A DNA stretch of 64,000 nt, taken from contig QJPP01001796.1 of assembly GCA_003996215.1 (NCBI GenBank), positions 62,001 through 126,000 on the forward strand. The letters run 5' to 3'. The stretch comes from Jaltomata sinuosa (lineage: Eukaryota > Streptophyta > Magnoliopsida > Solanales > Solanaceae). Below are positions 1 through 10,875 of the stretch, one piece after another. The notes below the pieces were generated by a model. The model was not told where the DNA came from. It saw only the letters and a list, made by a program, of their open reading frames with translations, and made no database searches. Numbering within the stretch: position 1 is the first letter of the stretch; each line of letters opens with the position of its first letter. The translations under genes were made by a program, and so were the position numbers.

Positions 1-325
1 AGCCTAGGTCCATTTAATTTTGTTTAAGAGTCCCTTTTGTAGTCAGGAGATGACACAATCCAGTGATCCACAATTGTTATATCACACAGCGCTTTTCTTT
101 GCTCATCTAGGAGCAGTCTTTGTCCTACCATATGACATGGTAAAAGAATTTGACTTTTACCTATTTTCTCCCATCAAAAGCACATTCAAGCACAAGAAGA
201 AGTGAACAAAGGATCAACTTTACAGGATTTCCATATCATAAAGTTCTCTGCTGGGTAAAGAGTTTCAAAGTGGAAGAGCAGCATAATAGATGTTGGAATC
301 TTCAGTAACATATAACAGTTTTTAC
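1..325 (-). other. 3' intron sequence of the HCS gene
   Basis: This stretch follows the splice donor at 325-324 of the last visible HCS exon. I looked on the minus strand for the expected C-terminal exon, which in plant HCS begins shortly after the conserved YYRTWLH segment, and did not find it. The terminal exon, of roughly 50 residues going by known plant homologues, should lie beyond the left edge. The short open frames here do not resemble a protein I know. Confidence 0.6.
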
Positions 326-3300
326 CTGTGTAACCAAGTTCGATAGTACAACTCTTCAAGAGCTTGAAATCCTGCATGCACAAAGCAAAATCATCACTCT
401 TTTCTTTACCATACCACGATATGCAGAAGATCCTTCACCAAGAAATCACTCCATGATTTCCAGGCACTTTTAACGGTTCTAAGACAATCACAAACAGCAA
501 AAAATAAAGTTGATAAGAAACCATAAAACTGAACTTTATGAATTCCAACATTGCACGAGTCACGAGAATCTAATACACAACGTCCCTGAATACCACCAAC
601 ACTACAAAATTCCTATGAATCTCAAAGCTGCATAAGCACCTAATACCCTTGATGGAAAGATCAACATTAGCCAACCTAATGCAAAAAATATAGGACTATT
701 CTCATTACTGAACCTCCAATTCATTTGCAGACACTGAAATATCATCTCAATGGAAAACAAAGGACACCAAAACAGGCCAGCTTAGAAAAAGGCACAGGCA
801 AGTGGAAAGAAAGTCCAGCATATGATACATTCTGATATCATTTTTTGAGGAAGGTCATGAAAATGATAAAATTTGATATTAGCACTGAACTAGCAATGGG
901 AAGAAAGGCTGGTATTGTTTGATATACTAATTTTTTTGACACGTTTTAAACATAACCGTTAAATTACAATCTCATAACCATCAGCAAAAAGCTGTGCTTA
1001 AAATTAGTGAAATCTTCCTCCAAGAACCAGCTTAGTTTTGCCACTAAAAATATATAAACAGCTCATAGAGACAAGGACACCTCACATTCGTATTGGAAGT
1101 TCGCGAACTTCATTCCATATTTTTGACATCACCCACCAAGAAGAAAAAGCAAGGGGGGGGGGGGGGGGGGAGAAAGTGTTATCTTCCTAGAAACAATTAC
1201 TGGATACTACTCAAATTACATGGTATGCAAACAGTAATGTGATACTTTGTTTTATTTATTGTTTATTTTATAACTGAAAAATTCCTTATGAGTTAGCAAG
1301 CTAACACCAGTTGGTCCATAGGTTTGATACTCGAAGTATGGACCCTCCCCTCTACTTGCTCCCAGTTAAATACCAACTTTCATGTCAGTAATGGGGCAGA
1401 CAATGACGTCTTATTGCAAAATGACATTAAAGAACAATTGAAAAACTTAAAGCAAAAAACATGATTAAAATCTCTGATATTCTAATCCTGCTCATATGTT
1501 TTGAGGGCAGAAATTAAACTAAAGAATAGGTCTTGCGACACAGTTAGCTTCAGTACTAATAATCTCTCTGTCACTTTAACCCTGCTCATATCTTTTTTAA
1601 GATTACTCAATTCCCTTTCAAAAATATATGATTAAGAATCTCTAAATGAATTGATAAAAAGAGTTAGTGGACAAGTTAAAAGACCTAGTTGGAGTTCTTT
1701 TAATATTGGGGTTTTAGGATTTCACAGATATTGAAGATTTTCCAATGTTTAACATGGCTCTCTTTTTGAGTTTAAGAAGTTGAGAGCTAGGTGTGTAGCT
1801 ATTTAGAAGCATTGAAAGTTGTCTTTATTTTTGTCGTGCCCCAATACTTTGGCTGGGAAATCTAACCCTCTATTTCTTCTCTCTTATCCTTTGTTCTGTT
1901 TATCATTGGCGGTCATTATATGCTGTACTGATTTAACCAGGAGCAACAAGCATTTTAATACTATATTCATTTCTGAAAAGCTTACCACATGCAACATCAT
2001 GTTTTGGCATTGGCATGTAGAAACTCAGGACCACCTAGACGAGCGTAGCTTAGGCTCAACAAAGACAGAATTAGAGTTTGGTAAGATCTAAAACCCAAAC
2101 CAAAAATGAAGTAACACAAAATTATGAAGCTAAATCGAAAGTACTTTGAACGTATACACAAGGCTACAATATTTTATGTTTCTCCCATGATGATGAGTTA
2201 AAAACTTGATTAAAGGCTATCAAGTAAGCTACAAAATCAAGAAGCAGACAGAAAATGAATGGTTGTTCTTTTGATCTATGATAACCATACTGATAAGTTT
2301 GTATTTCAACAATAGAAAGTCGGGCTGTATATCCATGATGGGTGTTCAAACAAGTAGTTAAAAGGGCATCTTACCTTGTCCTAAGAAAACATCATAAAGG
2401 TTCTCAAATTTATTGAAAAAGGCTGCAATGATATCTTCTCTTTTCAATTCATGTGAGAGAGGATTCACTCTCTTCAAAGCAGCATTCAAGCATGTAGTAG
2501 GCTTCTCATTCCCCACATTCAATCCAACCCCTGCGAAGTAATTTTTCAACATAAAGAACTCCAATGAAATTTCTCCAAATCGATAGACTGAGAAGAGAAA
2601 GAAACAAATACAGATGTTCATCAGTCGATTTAGAATGATTTGAAGAGGGAGTAAGAAAATTAGCTATGTTAATCAAGAATGCAAGAACAAGAAAAAGAAA
2701 ATTTCCTCACTAACTAAATTCATTAAGTTTGCAACATCTTAAACCCCGTCAAGTTTGTAGTAGCATGCAAAGCTCTATAAATTGAAGGGAAAAGTCTGTT
2801 CTTTATTTCAGGCATGAAGAGAAAATATAATGAACAGTGAGACAGTATTTCCTGTTTTCCTTTTGGTAAGTTAATGAGTGAGACAGTTTACCAGCACTAA
2901 CATAGAACTTCTTTGACCTATATACCGATGTGCTTAGGATGCCTCCCACTTTAAGGCCACCTAAATATAGATCATTTGGCCACTTTATTCGAACATCAAG
3001 ATGTGGCATGCCCTGTAATACATTATGCAGCCAAGAACAAGAAGGAAAAAAAGTTTAACATACCAACAGTTATTCCAAATAAAGTATATGATCTCAATGT
3101 TACACAAAACTTCTATGGAGCACACATCTAGTTTCAACAAATCCTGTCCTACCACTCCTCGTTATGTGTATCAAGATAGCATTTGAAATTGTTCAAATAC
3201 ATGCTACCAACAGTAATTATGGCATAAGCAAAGCAATTAGGAGTATTCTTTTGCCAAATGGCGATGAGGTTAGGAAATACTCTTCTGTACATCAATACAG

Positions 3301-5915
3301 CACGAATACATGAAGATAGAAATCATTAATTATTTAGGCAAATCTAGACGAAAACAAAGTAACTAACAGAAAAGACTGACAGAGAATCTTGTAACTCAAG
3401 AAGAACCAAATATTTATGCCAGTGCTCCATATAATAGGCAGTTGTATCATCTGAATCTACCTAAAATTTGATATAAGTGCATCCTACAGCTCACTGACTA
3501 ATTCAGTGGGCCCTGATAATTGTCCAAATTTTCCCTTTCACAGTAATCTCATCTCTTTCCTGAATACCTCCTAACTAGGGGTGTCAAATGGGTGGTGGGG
3601 GGGGGGGGGGGGGGGGGCTGAATTTGAGGATGTCAAAATGGGTTGAATTAATAAATGGGCGGGTCATTGACCCACTTAAATACTACTTGGGCTGAAATAA
3701 GCTAATGATCGGGTCATAACCTAACCCGTCCAATTTTTACTAAGATATAAATTCAAAGTTTGTTTTTTTATGATTTGTTTGAGTACCTAATAAAACTTTT
3801 TCCCTTATATTATGACTATATAAAAAATATTAAACAAAAAAAAAGTCTTTTTAAAAATATTTAGACAAAGTTTTTCATGGGTCAATCTGGGCTGCATATC
3901 AGCCCAGTTTTAAAATGGGCTAAACGGGTCAAAATGAGCCCACTTAATAAAATAAGCGGGTTATTAACCTTCCCAAATCTAATTGGGGTGGGCCGATCAT
4001 GATTTTATGGGCTGATTTTGCCACCCCTGCTCCTAACTAAAGTAATATTCTTTAGGAACTTTAGCAGACCAATAAGTACTGTATACAATTCTTCGCAGAC
4101 CATCCATCAGATAACTGCTTCAATTTCCAAGTCCAGGAACTAAATGGCAAAACCATATAAAGTACATGTGTAGAAACTGAAGTTTCAACTGGCACAATCA
4201 AATAGAGCATATACAACTTACAAAAATAAATGAGAAAACTTTAGTTCATTGTTTAAGCAATGTGGACACACAGTCACATTTATCTCATGTGGACACACAG
4301 TCACACTTATCTCCTTCTTACTTCTCCCATACATTGATTTACCAATTAAATTTCAATTTCAGGATGCCAGTACACATATTTGTAGTATTAGTACTTACCT
4401 TTTCCAAACAGATAGCCTTAATGGCCTCTGTCATGGCAAGACAGACTACATACTGCAAATGTGGCACCACTCTGCCGTCCTCCATTTGTATTGAAAATGA
4501 AAACAGAAGGCAACCCTTTGGTGATTGCCACACATTACTCGTACGGCCTTCAGAGGTAAATAAACATATCACCAAATCAAAGAAAATTATGAATAAATTT
4601 GGGCAAACATGATAAAAGCAAAAACTCTTCAATACACAAAATAGAGCAACTGCAATTTTTTTATATCTAGTCTATAAGTCATGCATTTTTTTCTATTATT
4701 TTTGTATTGAACAAATAATACCCTAAAGTTAAAGCAACGATGGAGAATGGGACCTTCTCTAACTTCCATTCATTTTTAATGGAAAAGATAACGCGCAAGG
4801 CAAACAACACATGTCTATGCTTTTCTAAAGGTCCGAAACCCTTCTTACTATTTCATAGTTTGTGGAGGGAACAGACCCTCTCATTTGGTGCCAAAATCCA
4901 CCTCTAGCCTCTTCAGACAATATTCAGTCTTCTTACCATAGCTACAGAAGTTGATTGTTTTATATTTCAAAGACAGCAGTCCAGTTCTACAATATTTCTT
5001 ATACAAAGTAAAATACAATCACAATTTGTAAGAGAGGGAGCATAATTGGTTGCACAAAATGGAATAGAGCTAATAAGCACTTAATAGGGTTGTACCACAG
5101 AAGTAAAAATGTAGTTTACTAAAACAACATTAGTAGTTTTTGTGCCCTCCATTTGAAAGTCAGATCATTATGTGTACAACTTAAAAAGATTAGGACTTTC
5201 ATAAAGTTAAAAATGCTCGGATGCAATTCCAGAAAAAACATAAATTCCCATACCTCTCCCTTTCAGTTGCACATCAGCAACACACACTGTCCCAACTGGT
5301 AAGTCAGAGTTATTTCTGCCATATACAAATTAAATAATTAAATGAATAAACGAAAATTTATAGTGTCAATAACCAATAAACAAGCGGGTTTAACTTGTAA
5401 GTAAGGATTTTTCACAATATCCAACAAGTAATTATATACAGTTACGCAAAAATTGAACAAAAAGGATTTGGCAATTACTGTGAAATAACGTCATGAGTTG
5501 ACGACAATTTGGGAGAGTAAATGAGGAGTCTCCCAAAACGCGTAGTCGAAAGGGAGTTGAAGTATTTTTCAACTCGAAACGCGTCGTCTTCGAATGGCGT
5601 TTCGACCTCGGAATGCAGAACAACCTCAACTTGTTCACCATTTTTATGCAGTTGAAGGGTACTGTTATCCTTTAATACCTTCGCCACATCCTTCTCCTCA
5701 TTGGATTTCCCGGCGAGTAGAAGAAGCGTGCGCGCAGGTGCTTCTGACTCCATTTTGCTGCTGAGTACGTGTGATGCTGAGAAAGCTTTGAGGTAGGAAA
5801 GAGGGAGAATTGGTGGAAAATTGGGAGATTTTCGAAGAGAGGCGGTGAAAAAGATACCTTTGAATTGAGAAATCATCAGTTGTCTAAACTCAAAGGCGGA
5901 GAAATTAATGCTCAA
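326..5915 (-). CDS. HCS1: Biotin-protein ligase (holocarboxylase synthetase), partial
   Basis: The enzyme activates biotin with ATP and attaches it to a lysine of biotin-dependent carboxylases such as acetyl-CoA and methylcrotonyl-CoA carboxylase. Six minus-strand exons join in phase: 5915-5479, 5315-5254, 4547-4399, 3012-2892, 2530-2375 and 371-326, each with GT-AG borders. Exon lengths (437, 62, 149, 121, 156, 46) keep one frame for about 323 residues. Family motifs are in order: LSSTHDVIS at the end of exon 1, the GRGRT biotin/ATP loop (165-169) made across the exon 2/3 junction, SPKGCL in exon 3, KWPND (226-230) and KVGGIL (237-242) in exon 4, VGLNV in exon 5, and EELYYRTWLH in exon 6. 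Arabidopsis HCS1 is about 367 residues, so only a short C-terminal exon is missing past the left edge. No stops or frameshifts were seen, so it is probably functional. The start at 5915 gives a basic, Phe/Ser-rich leader that suits organelle import; M55 is a plausible cytosolic start. Confidence 0.93.
372..2374 (-). other. HCS intron 5, about 2 kb
   Basis: This is the long intron between HCS exons 5 and 6, with donor GT at 2374-2373 and acceptor AG at 373-372. It is AT-rich and apart from the poly-G tract I see no gene, no protein relic and no element with recognisable ends. Open frames such as 1819-2091 on the plus strand show no family resemblance. Confidence 0.75.
1153..1170. repeat. 18-base poly-G tract in an HCS intron
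   Basis: An uninterrupted run of 18 G lies in the intron between exons 5 and 6. It follows an A-rich stretch and is flanked by ordinary AT-rich intron. Its exact length is prone to replication and sequencing error. Confidence 0.85.
3576..4029. mobile_element. hAT-type MITE in HCS intron 3
   Basis: A 454-bp non-coding element. Its ends are inverted repeats, TAGGGGTGTCAAA at the left and TTTGCCACCCCTG at the right, and it is flanked by perfect 8-bp target duplications CTCCTAAC at 3568-3575 and 4030-4037. The 8-bp duplication and the (T/C)AGGGGTG terminus are typical of hAT elements. The subterminal regions carry repeated GGGTCA/GGGCTG-like words, as in many plant hAT MITEs. A 21-base G run (3597-3617) lies near the left end. 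It has no coding capacity, so it would need a hAT transposase from elsewhere. It lies between exons 3 and 4 and does not touch the splice sites. Confidence 0.88.
4261..4314. repeat. Tandem duplication of a 27-bp unit
   Basis: Two adjacent 27-bp copies beginning TGTGGACACACAGTCACA differ at two positions. They lie in HCS intron 3 close to the branch-point side of exon 4's upstream intron boundary region, about 85 bases past the exon 3 donor on the minus strand. No function is evident. Confidence 0.85.
5751..5753 (-). promoter_or_regulatory. Candidate second start codon (M55) of HCS
   Basis: This in-frame ATG opens MESEAPARTL and lines up with the internal MESD-type start known in Arabidopsis HCS1, where two translation starts give organellar and cytosolic forms. 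Residues 1-54 upstream are rich in Ser, Phe and Lys/Arg with no acidic residue after Glu9, as expected of a transit peptide. Another in-frame Met lies at residue 14. Which start is used is inference. Confidence 0.5.
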
Positions 5916-6200
5916 AATTTCTCTACTCAGGACACCTCTTGTGTGCTAGTGAATTAAGGCCAGAGCAAAAGGACATCTATATTGTCAAAATGAAGTATAA
6001 ACACTACTGCAAGAGGTACAAACATTAATGCTTCAAATAGTTTAATACTAGCATCTTCTTTCTACTCTTTCAAAAATCAAAGACATAATTTCTGTTCAGA
6101 TTTTTTTGTACGAATTTTCTATCTGAAATAAAATCTACAAATGTACTCTACATGTTCCCTTTAGGGTCGTTTGGTATGGATAATAAAAGGATAATAATTA
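5916..6200. other. Upstream region of HCS
   Basis: These 285 bases precede the first HCS Met on the minus strand and should hold its 5' untranslated region and core promoter. The sequence is AT-rich, and I could not single out a convincing TATA box. From about 6166 a GGGTCGTTTGGTA word, typical of the ends of Solanaceae Tourist-like MITEs, begins a fragment that the next element interrupts. Confidence 0.45.
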
Positions 6201-7102
6201 GGAAAAAAAATATGAGTTGTTCACTTTAATAAAAAAATGCCACTTAAAATAAGTTTTTTAAACTTATCTCACAAATGACCATTCGGCACATAGTAATTCC
6301 CTCTCATGGCTCTTTCTCTTTTTTGGTCATTTCGACTTATAATTTTAGTCTTTTTTTTTTTGCTTTGGTCCCATTTTTAAATAGTTCGTTTTATTTATTT
6401 GTTGACTTCACTACAATGTTTTTTGAGCTAAAAAAATTACTTTTCTAAAAAATAAAAATAATTAAATATAATTGTGTAGAAACTGTATAATTGTTACATA
6501 GAATATGTATCTATATAAGATAAGTGTATAGAAACTATATAGAATGTGTAAAGAAACTGCATAGTTGTTTGTATAAAGTATATATGTATAAAATATATAG
6601 AAACTATATAATTATTGCATATAATAGGTATTTTGTATATGATGTGAATAGAATCTGCATAATTATTGTATAGAATAATATGTATGTATATAAGATGTGT
6701 ATAGAAACCACATTGTACATTTATTTTACATAAATTATACAAAAAATAAGGGTGAAGAATTACAGTAGATTATTTTTTTTATATTGAAAAAAAATTTAAA
6801 AAAATTATAGAATTGTATTTGATTGTTAAAAATAATGAAAACCAATAATTTAAAATATAAATTTCTTTTTTAAAAAAAATATTCAAAATAAATAAAAGAG
6901 TAGCAAAAAAAGAAAGAAGAAAAGCAACAAATGAAAGAAGGAAAAGAAGAAAGCAGTGAAAAAGTTATAAAAAAAAGTGAGAAAAAAAAAAGAAAAAAAA
7001 AATGAGCAAAAGCTCGTGAATAACTAAAATATGAAAATAAAAAAAAATTGAGTTATTTAATGGGATTTGTTATAGCCGAGCGGTTATATTTGCCTTTCCC
7101 CC
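6201..7102. mobile_element. MULE-like MITE, copy 1
   Basis: A 902-bp AT-rich non-coding element flanked by a perfect 9-bp target duplication TAATAATTA (6192-6200 and 7103-7111). A 9-bp duplication is typical of Mutator-like elements. The left end begins GGAAAAAAAATATG and the right end is GCCTTTCCCCC, so the inverted ends are weakly purine/pyrimidine matched. The core (about 6475-6730) is a degenerate tandem array built on TATAGAAACTGTATAATTGT. Copy 2 at 34984-35912 has the same layout and a core array on the opposite strand. The class is inferred from duplication length and structure only. Confidence 0.7.
6475..6730. repeat. Degenerate AT-rich tandem array
   Basis: About six imperfect repeats of roughly 35-50 bp combine the words ATAGAAACTGTATA, AATTGTTG and AGAATATGTATATA. 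The array forms the core of the surrounding MITE and explains a spurious Tyr/Ile-rich open frame on the minus strand. Confidence 0.8.
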
Positions 7103-7120
7103 TAATAATTACTCGATAAA

Positions 7121-7140
7121 GTCTGTTTGAATGGATTTAT
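7121..7140. mobile_element. Left end of a split MITE
   Basis: GTCTGTTTGAATGGATTTA here is the inverted counterpart of TAAGTTAATTCAAATAGAC ending at 36130. I read these as the two ends of one small MITE that was later opened by the copia and hAT insertions; its left arm resumes at 19189-19218. The ends match imperfectly, so this is inference. Confidence 0.5.
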
Positions 7141-7993
7141 TGTTAGTGTTCAAGTTTTAATGATTGACAACTAAATGTTTGCAGGAAAATATGAAAGGAA
7201 ATCGTCAAGGAAAAGAAATCAAGAGAAGCATCAATTAAGATATTCACAAGGCAATAAAATCATCTTTATGATAGGAAAGAACCAAAGTCCAACTCTATTT
7301 ATGGATACAAGTACCAGGCATTGAATGTGAAAATAACTTACTAAAGAAGAGAGACAAATCAAGCCTAAATCATGGAAGATCCAGTCATCAATTCAAGCGC
7401 AGAAAAGGAAGCAGAATCGATGCATTCAAGGAGTCAAACATTGACTCAACCTTATTCTTGGAAATAGGATTTTTCATATCCTTTTCCAAGGATCAAATCT
7501 CTTGGGTTGCCTTCTTCAACATATCTCCTTCAAACGATTATCCTTGGTCCTATAAATTGTTGTTGAAGATTGGAGAAGAAAATATACTTCTAGTCTAAAC
7601 CTTCTCAAAGTTCTTTGCTCTACTTTTAACGAGCATTGTAATTCCTAGTGTTTTACTGTGTACACAAACAAGAGAGGAAAGAAAAAAAATTGTTGGTGAG
7701 GCTATTGTATCAAAAAGAAAGAGAGAAAAAGCTGGAGTGTAGTTGTAGGAATTCCATTCAAACCTTGTAATTCAAAACCCCTCAAAAGAACTAGTAGAGC
7801 ATCCCTTGCAACCCAAGGGGCCTGGAGTAAGATCCATTCTGAATCTCAACCAGTATAAAAACATTCCGTGTCACTCTTTATTTTCAGTTGATTTCAACAC
7901 TATTTTTACTATTCTCAACAGTCAACTGAGCAATTCAGGCAGTCGACTCAAAAACTGAAAAAAAGGCAAATCACCCTCCCTCTTACACTTTCA
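7141..7993 (+). repeat. 5' LTR of the copia element
   Basis: An 853-bp LTR from TGTTAGTG to CTTTCA. It is closely similar to 18318-19183 through its length, with scattered substitutions and small length changes in homopolymers. Near its end lie paired GTCAACTGAGC and AGTCGACTC words that recur elsewhere in the element. Confidence 0.92.
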
Positions 7994-7995
7994 AT

Positions 7996-8007
7996 TGGTA
8001 TCAGAGC
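7996..8007 (+). promoter_or_regulatory. Copia primer binding site, initiator Met tRNA
   Basis: TGGTATCAGAGC begins two bases after the 5' LTR and is complementary to the 3' end of plant initiator methionine tRNA, the usual primer for copia minus-strand synthesis. Confidence 0.92.
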
Positions 8008-8050
8008 CTGGTCTCACATATATTTGCCTAACATCAAGTGAGAAAAGATC

Positions 8051-9266
8051 ATGGCACATCAAATTGCTGCTGGAGCCCTATTTCAAGAAGGAACCTCCCA
8101 AACAAGGCCACCATATTTCAATGGTAAGCATTTCTCACACTGAAAGATCAGAATGAAAACTTTCATCAAGTCGTATGATGTAAAAGTATGGAGAGTTATC
8201 ATGCTTGGTGACATCTCCATCACAAAAGCAAAAACAGATGACAAAAATATGAAAAATGGTGGAACATCAACTGAAGTAATTTCAACTCTGGAGAATTACA
8301 CTAATGAACATATCGAGATCATTCAGACAAACTCCAAAGTCAAAAATATTCTTTTCAATGTTATCAGTGGAGAAGAATATAAAAAAAATTCTTGTTGTGA
8401 GACAGCCAAAGAAATGTGGGACAAACTCGAAGTAACTTAGAAAGGAACTGACAAGGTCAAACAAACTATCATAAGTCTTCTGGTATATGAATATGAGCTT
8501 TTCTCAATGAAGGAAGGAGAATCAGTTAAAAGCATGTTCGCCAGATTCAGCAAGATTATTGGAGAACTCAAGACATCTGGAAAAACCTATCCTGTGAGTG
8601 ACCAAATAACCAGGATCCTCAGAAGTCTCCCTACCCAATGGCATGCCAAGGTAGTCGCTATTAAAAGCATGAATCTCAATGATCTCACCTATGATGAATT
8701 AAGAGGAGATCTCATTTCTTTTGAGAAAACTCATCTGAATAAGTGAGGACAAAAAGATAATAAGAAAAAAAATTGTAGCATTCAAAGCAACAGATGATAT
8801 CAAAGGAGATGAGGAAGAAGGAGAGATGGAAGAAGACGAAATTGCTCTAATCACCAGGTCAGTAATTAAAAACTTCAGACGATCGAGAAATGGCAGAAGA
8901 GGTAAGCAAAACTTTTCAAAAGGGAAGTACATCACAGTTCAAAGCAAAAATGAAGGGAAATGCTACAACTGTGAAAAGTATGGACATATTGCAAATGACT
9001 GTCCTGAACCAAGGAAAATGAATTTCAGAGGACACCAAAATCACAAAGCCTTCAGCAGTTGGGGTGATGAAGATATTTCTGAAAATGAGCAGGAAGAGTC
9101 AGATAACATATGCTTTATGGCCATCGGAGAAACTAGTGAGATAAGAGCTGAAACTTGCACTAACTGCTCAAATTTTAAAAACCTATTGGATCGTGCTATT
9201 ACCGATTTCAATAGAGTATTTAATAATTTTAAAAATATTCAACAAAAAAAGAGACTGAAAAATTAA
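8051..9266 (+). pseudogene. Copia gag relic
   Basis: The frame opens at an ATG 43 bases after the primer site and encodes a capsid/nucleocapsid-like protein that would package element RNA. Recognisable parts are the copia gag core (about 8153-8746, with the TAKEMWDKLEV and SVKSMFARF segments) and one CCHC zinc knuckle, CYNCEKYGHIANDC, at 8961-9002. Stops near 8141 and 8438 and frame changes near 8746 break it into at least four pieces. It is followed by pol sequence with a Ser/Thr/Arg-rich linker. Confidence 0.88.
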
Positions 9267-9339
9267 ACTGGAAGTTTGTGAAATTGAGAGGGATCTCCCT
9301 GACGAGAAAATCCAGGAACTCAAAACACAAATAAATAGT

Positions 9340-10673
9340 TTGAAAAAATCTTTCAGCCAAAGCTCTATTAGATCCAACCAGTCAACTCGGTCAAACAAGT
9401 CAACTAACATGAGATCTCAAAGATCAAATCAGTCAACTCGTTCAACCAAGTCAACTGAAAAAAGATCAACTAGTTACAAATCTAGATCTAGCAATTTTTA
9501 TCATGACTGCCCTACTGGCCAGTTTACCTCTTTAACTGAGTATAGTAATGAAGAGATCCCAGATAATGTAACTGAGGAGCTTATTCAAAATACCTGTCAT
9601 TATTATGATAAAAACGGGCATAAAATTTTTAATGTAGATTTCGCTATTCAAAACCTCAGAATTGGGTATGAAGACCCAAGAAAACTCCTGACACTAATCT
9701 TAAAGGACCCAAGACATCTTGGATACCTAAGAAATCACCTTATTTTGCAGAAACACCACAAGAAAGGGTCAAAAGTAAAATGGTATCTTGACAGTTCTTG
9801 TTCAAATCACATGACAAGAAATAAATACTTGTTCAAATCAGTAGTCGACTATGATGGAGGAGCTATTCATTTTGGAGATAACTCAAAAGGAATAGTCATC
9901 GATATTGAAATTATTTCTTTAAATGATTTTTGTGATATCACTAACGTTTATCTTGTGAAGGGTTTAAAGTACAATCTTCTAAGCATCAGTCAACTATGCG
10001 ATGCGGATCTTGAAGTACGATTTAAAAAACTGATTGTATAATTGAGGACATCACAGGGAAAGCACTGTTACCAGGAAGCAGAGACAAAAATATATATGTA
10101 CTAGACTCTATAAGAAATTTAAAATAACATATTTATCTTGCATCCATATCAGAAAATCCTTGGATATGGCACAAAAAACTTGATCATGCTAGTATGCGTC
10201 TCATAAAGAAACTTGCTAAAGCATGAACTAATTTTTAGACTGCCAAAGATAAATTATACAAAAAGAATCACATTTGTGACGCGTGTCAAATGGGTAAGCA
10301 AACTAGAAACTCTTTTAAAGTAAAAGAATTTGCCACTACCTCTAAACCCTTGCATCTTCTTCATATGGATCTCTTTGGTCCAACTAGAACTGCGAGAATT
10401 GGTGGAAAAAGGTACGCGTTTGTTATTGTCGATGATTATTCACGATTCACATGGGTTATTTTCTTAGCTCATAAAGATAATACTTTATAGAATTTTGAGT
10501 TTTTATGTGAAAGAGTTCAAAAAGACAGGAGATATTATATCACTGTCATCAAAAGCGATCATGGAGAAAAATTTGAGAATAATGCATTTGAAAAATTCTG
10601 CAATGAGAAAGGCTACTCTCACAACCTTTTTACACCAAGATCTCCTCAACAAAATGGAGTAGTGGAACGAAAG
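9340..10673 (+). pseudogene. Copia pol relic: protease and integrase N-terminal half
   Basis: The segment opens with a low-complexity linker made of repeated RSNQSTRS-type words (9340-9480). The aspartic protease follows with WYLDSSCSNHMT near 9780, where DSS stands in for the usual DSG active-site triad, so the site may already be damaged. The integrase zinc motif remnant HICDACQMGK lies near 10270 and the core segments MDLFGPT, VDDYSRFTWV and SDHGEKF follow. The last recognisable residues are QQNGVVERK, the conserved region around the third catalytic acidic residue, at 10673. Stops occur at 10039 and 10488. Confidence 0.88.
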
Positions 10674-10875
10674 GCTTTTGCGACTTTCCTTTTAGTCGAT
10701 CATGATGGGAAGATCCCGCTGCCCAGGAGAGCCTGTTGCACCTTATTTTTCTGGACTATCTTTTTTCTATAAGTAAGCTCCCTCCGACAGTTCTTGGATG
10801 ACTCTCGGTTCTTGAGCATATTGAGGGATTAGGCGGCAGTTGAAAGAGCTGCTCTAAATCTTGACGAAGAAGCAA
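10674..10875. other. Foreign 200-bp block inside copia integrase
   Basis: Copia integrase continuity is lost right after VVERK and resumes with TLQDMARTMIIEHSLPHHFW from about 10878. The intervening bases encode no integrase sequence in any frame. They are less AT-rich than the copia and resemble the organelle-like block at 13550-16670 in texture. I cannot name the source; the exact right border is uncertain by a few bases. Confidence 0.65.

Noticed and set aside
1819..2091. 90-codon plus-strand frame in the HCS intron
   Set aside because: No motif or family resemblance, and it is antisense within an intron bounded by well-supported exons.
7065..7095. Possible tRNA-like segment around TAGCCGAGCGGTTATATT
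   Set aside because: Only a D-arm-like word is present; no anticodon stem, T arm or acceptor pairing can be formed, and it lies within a MITE.
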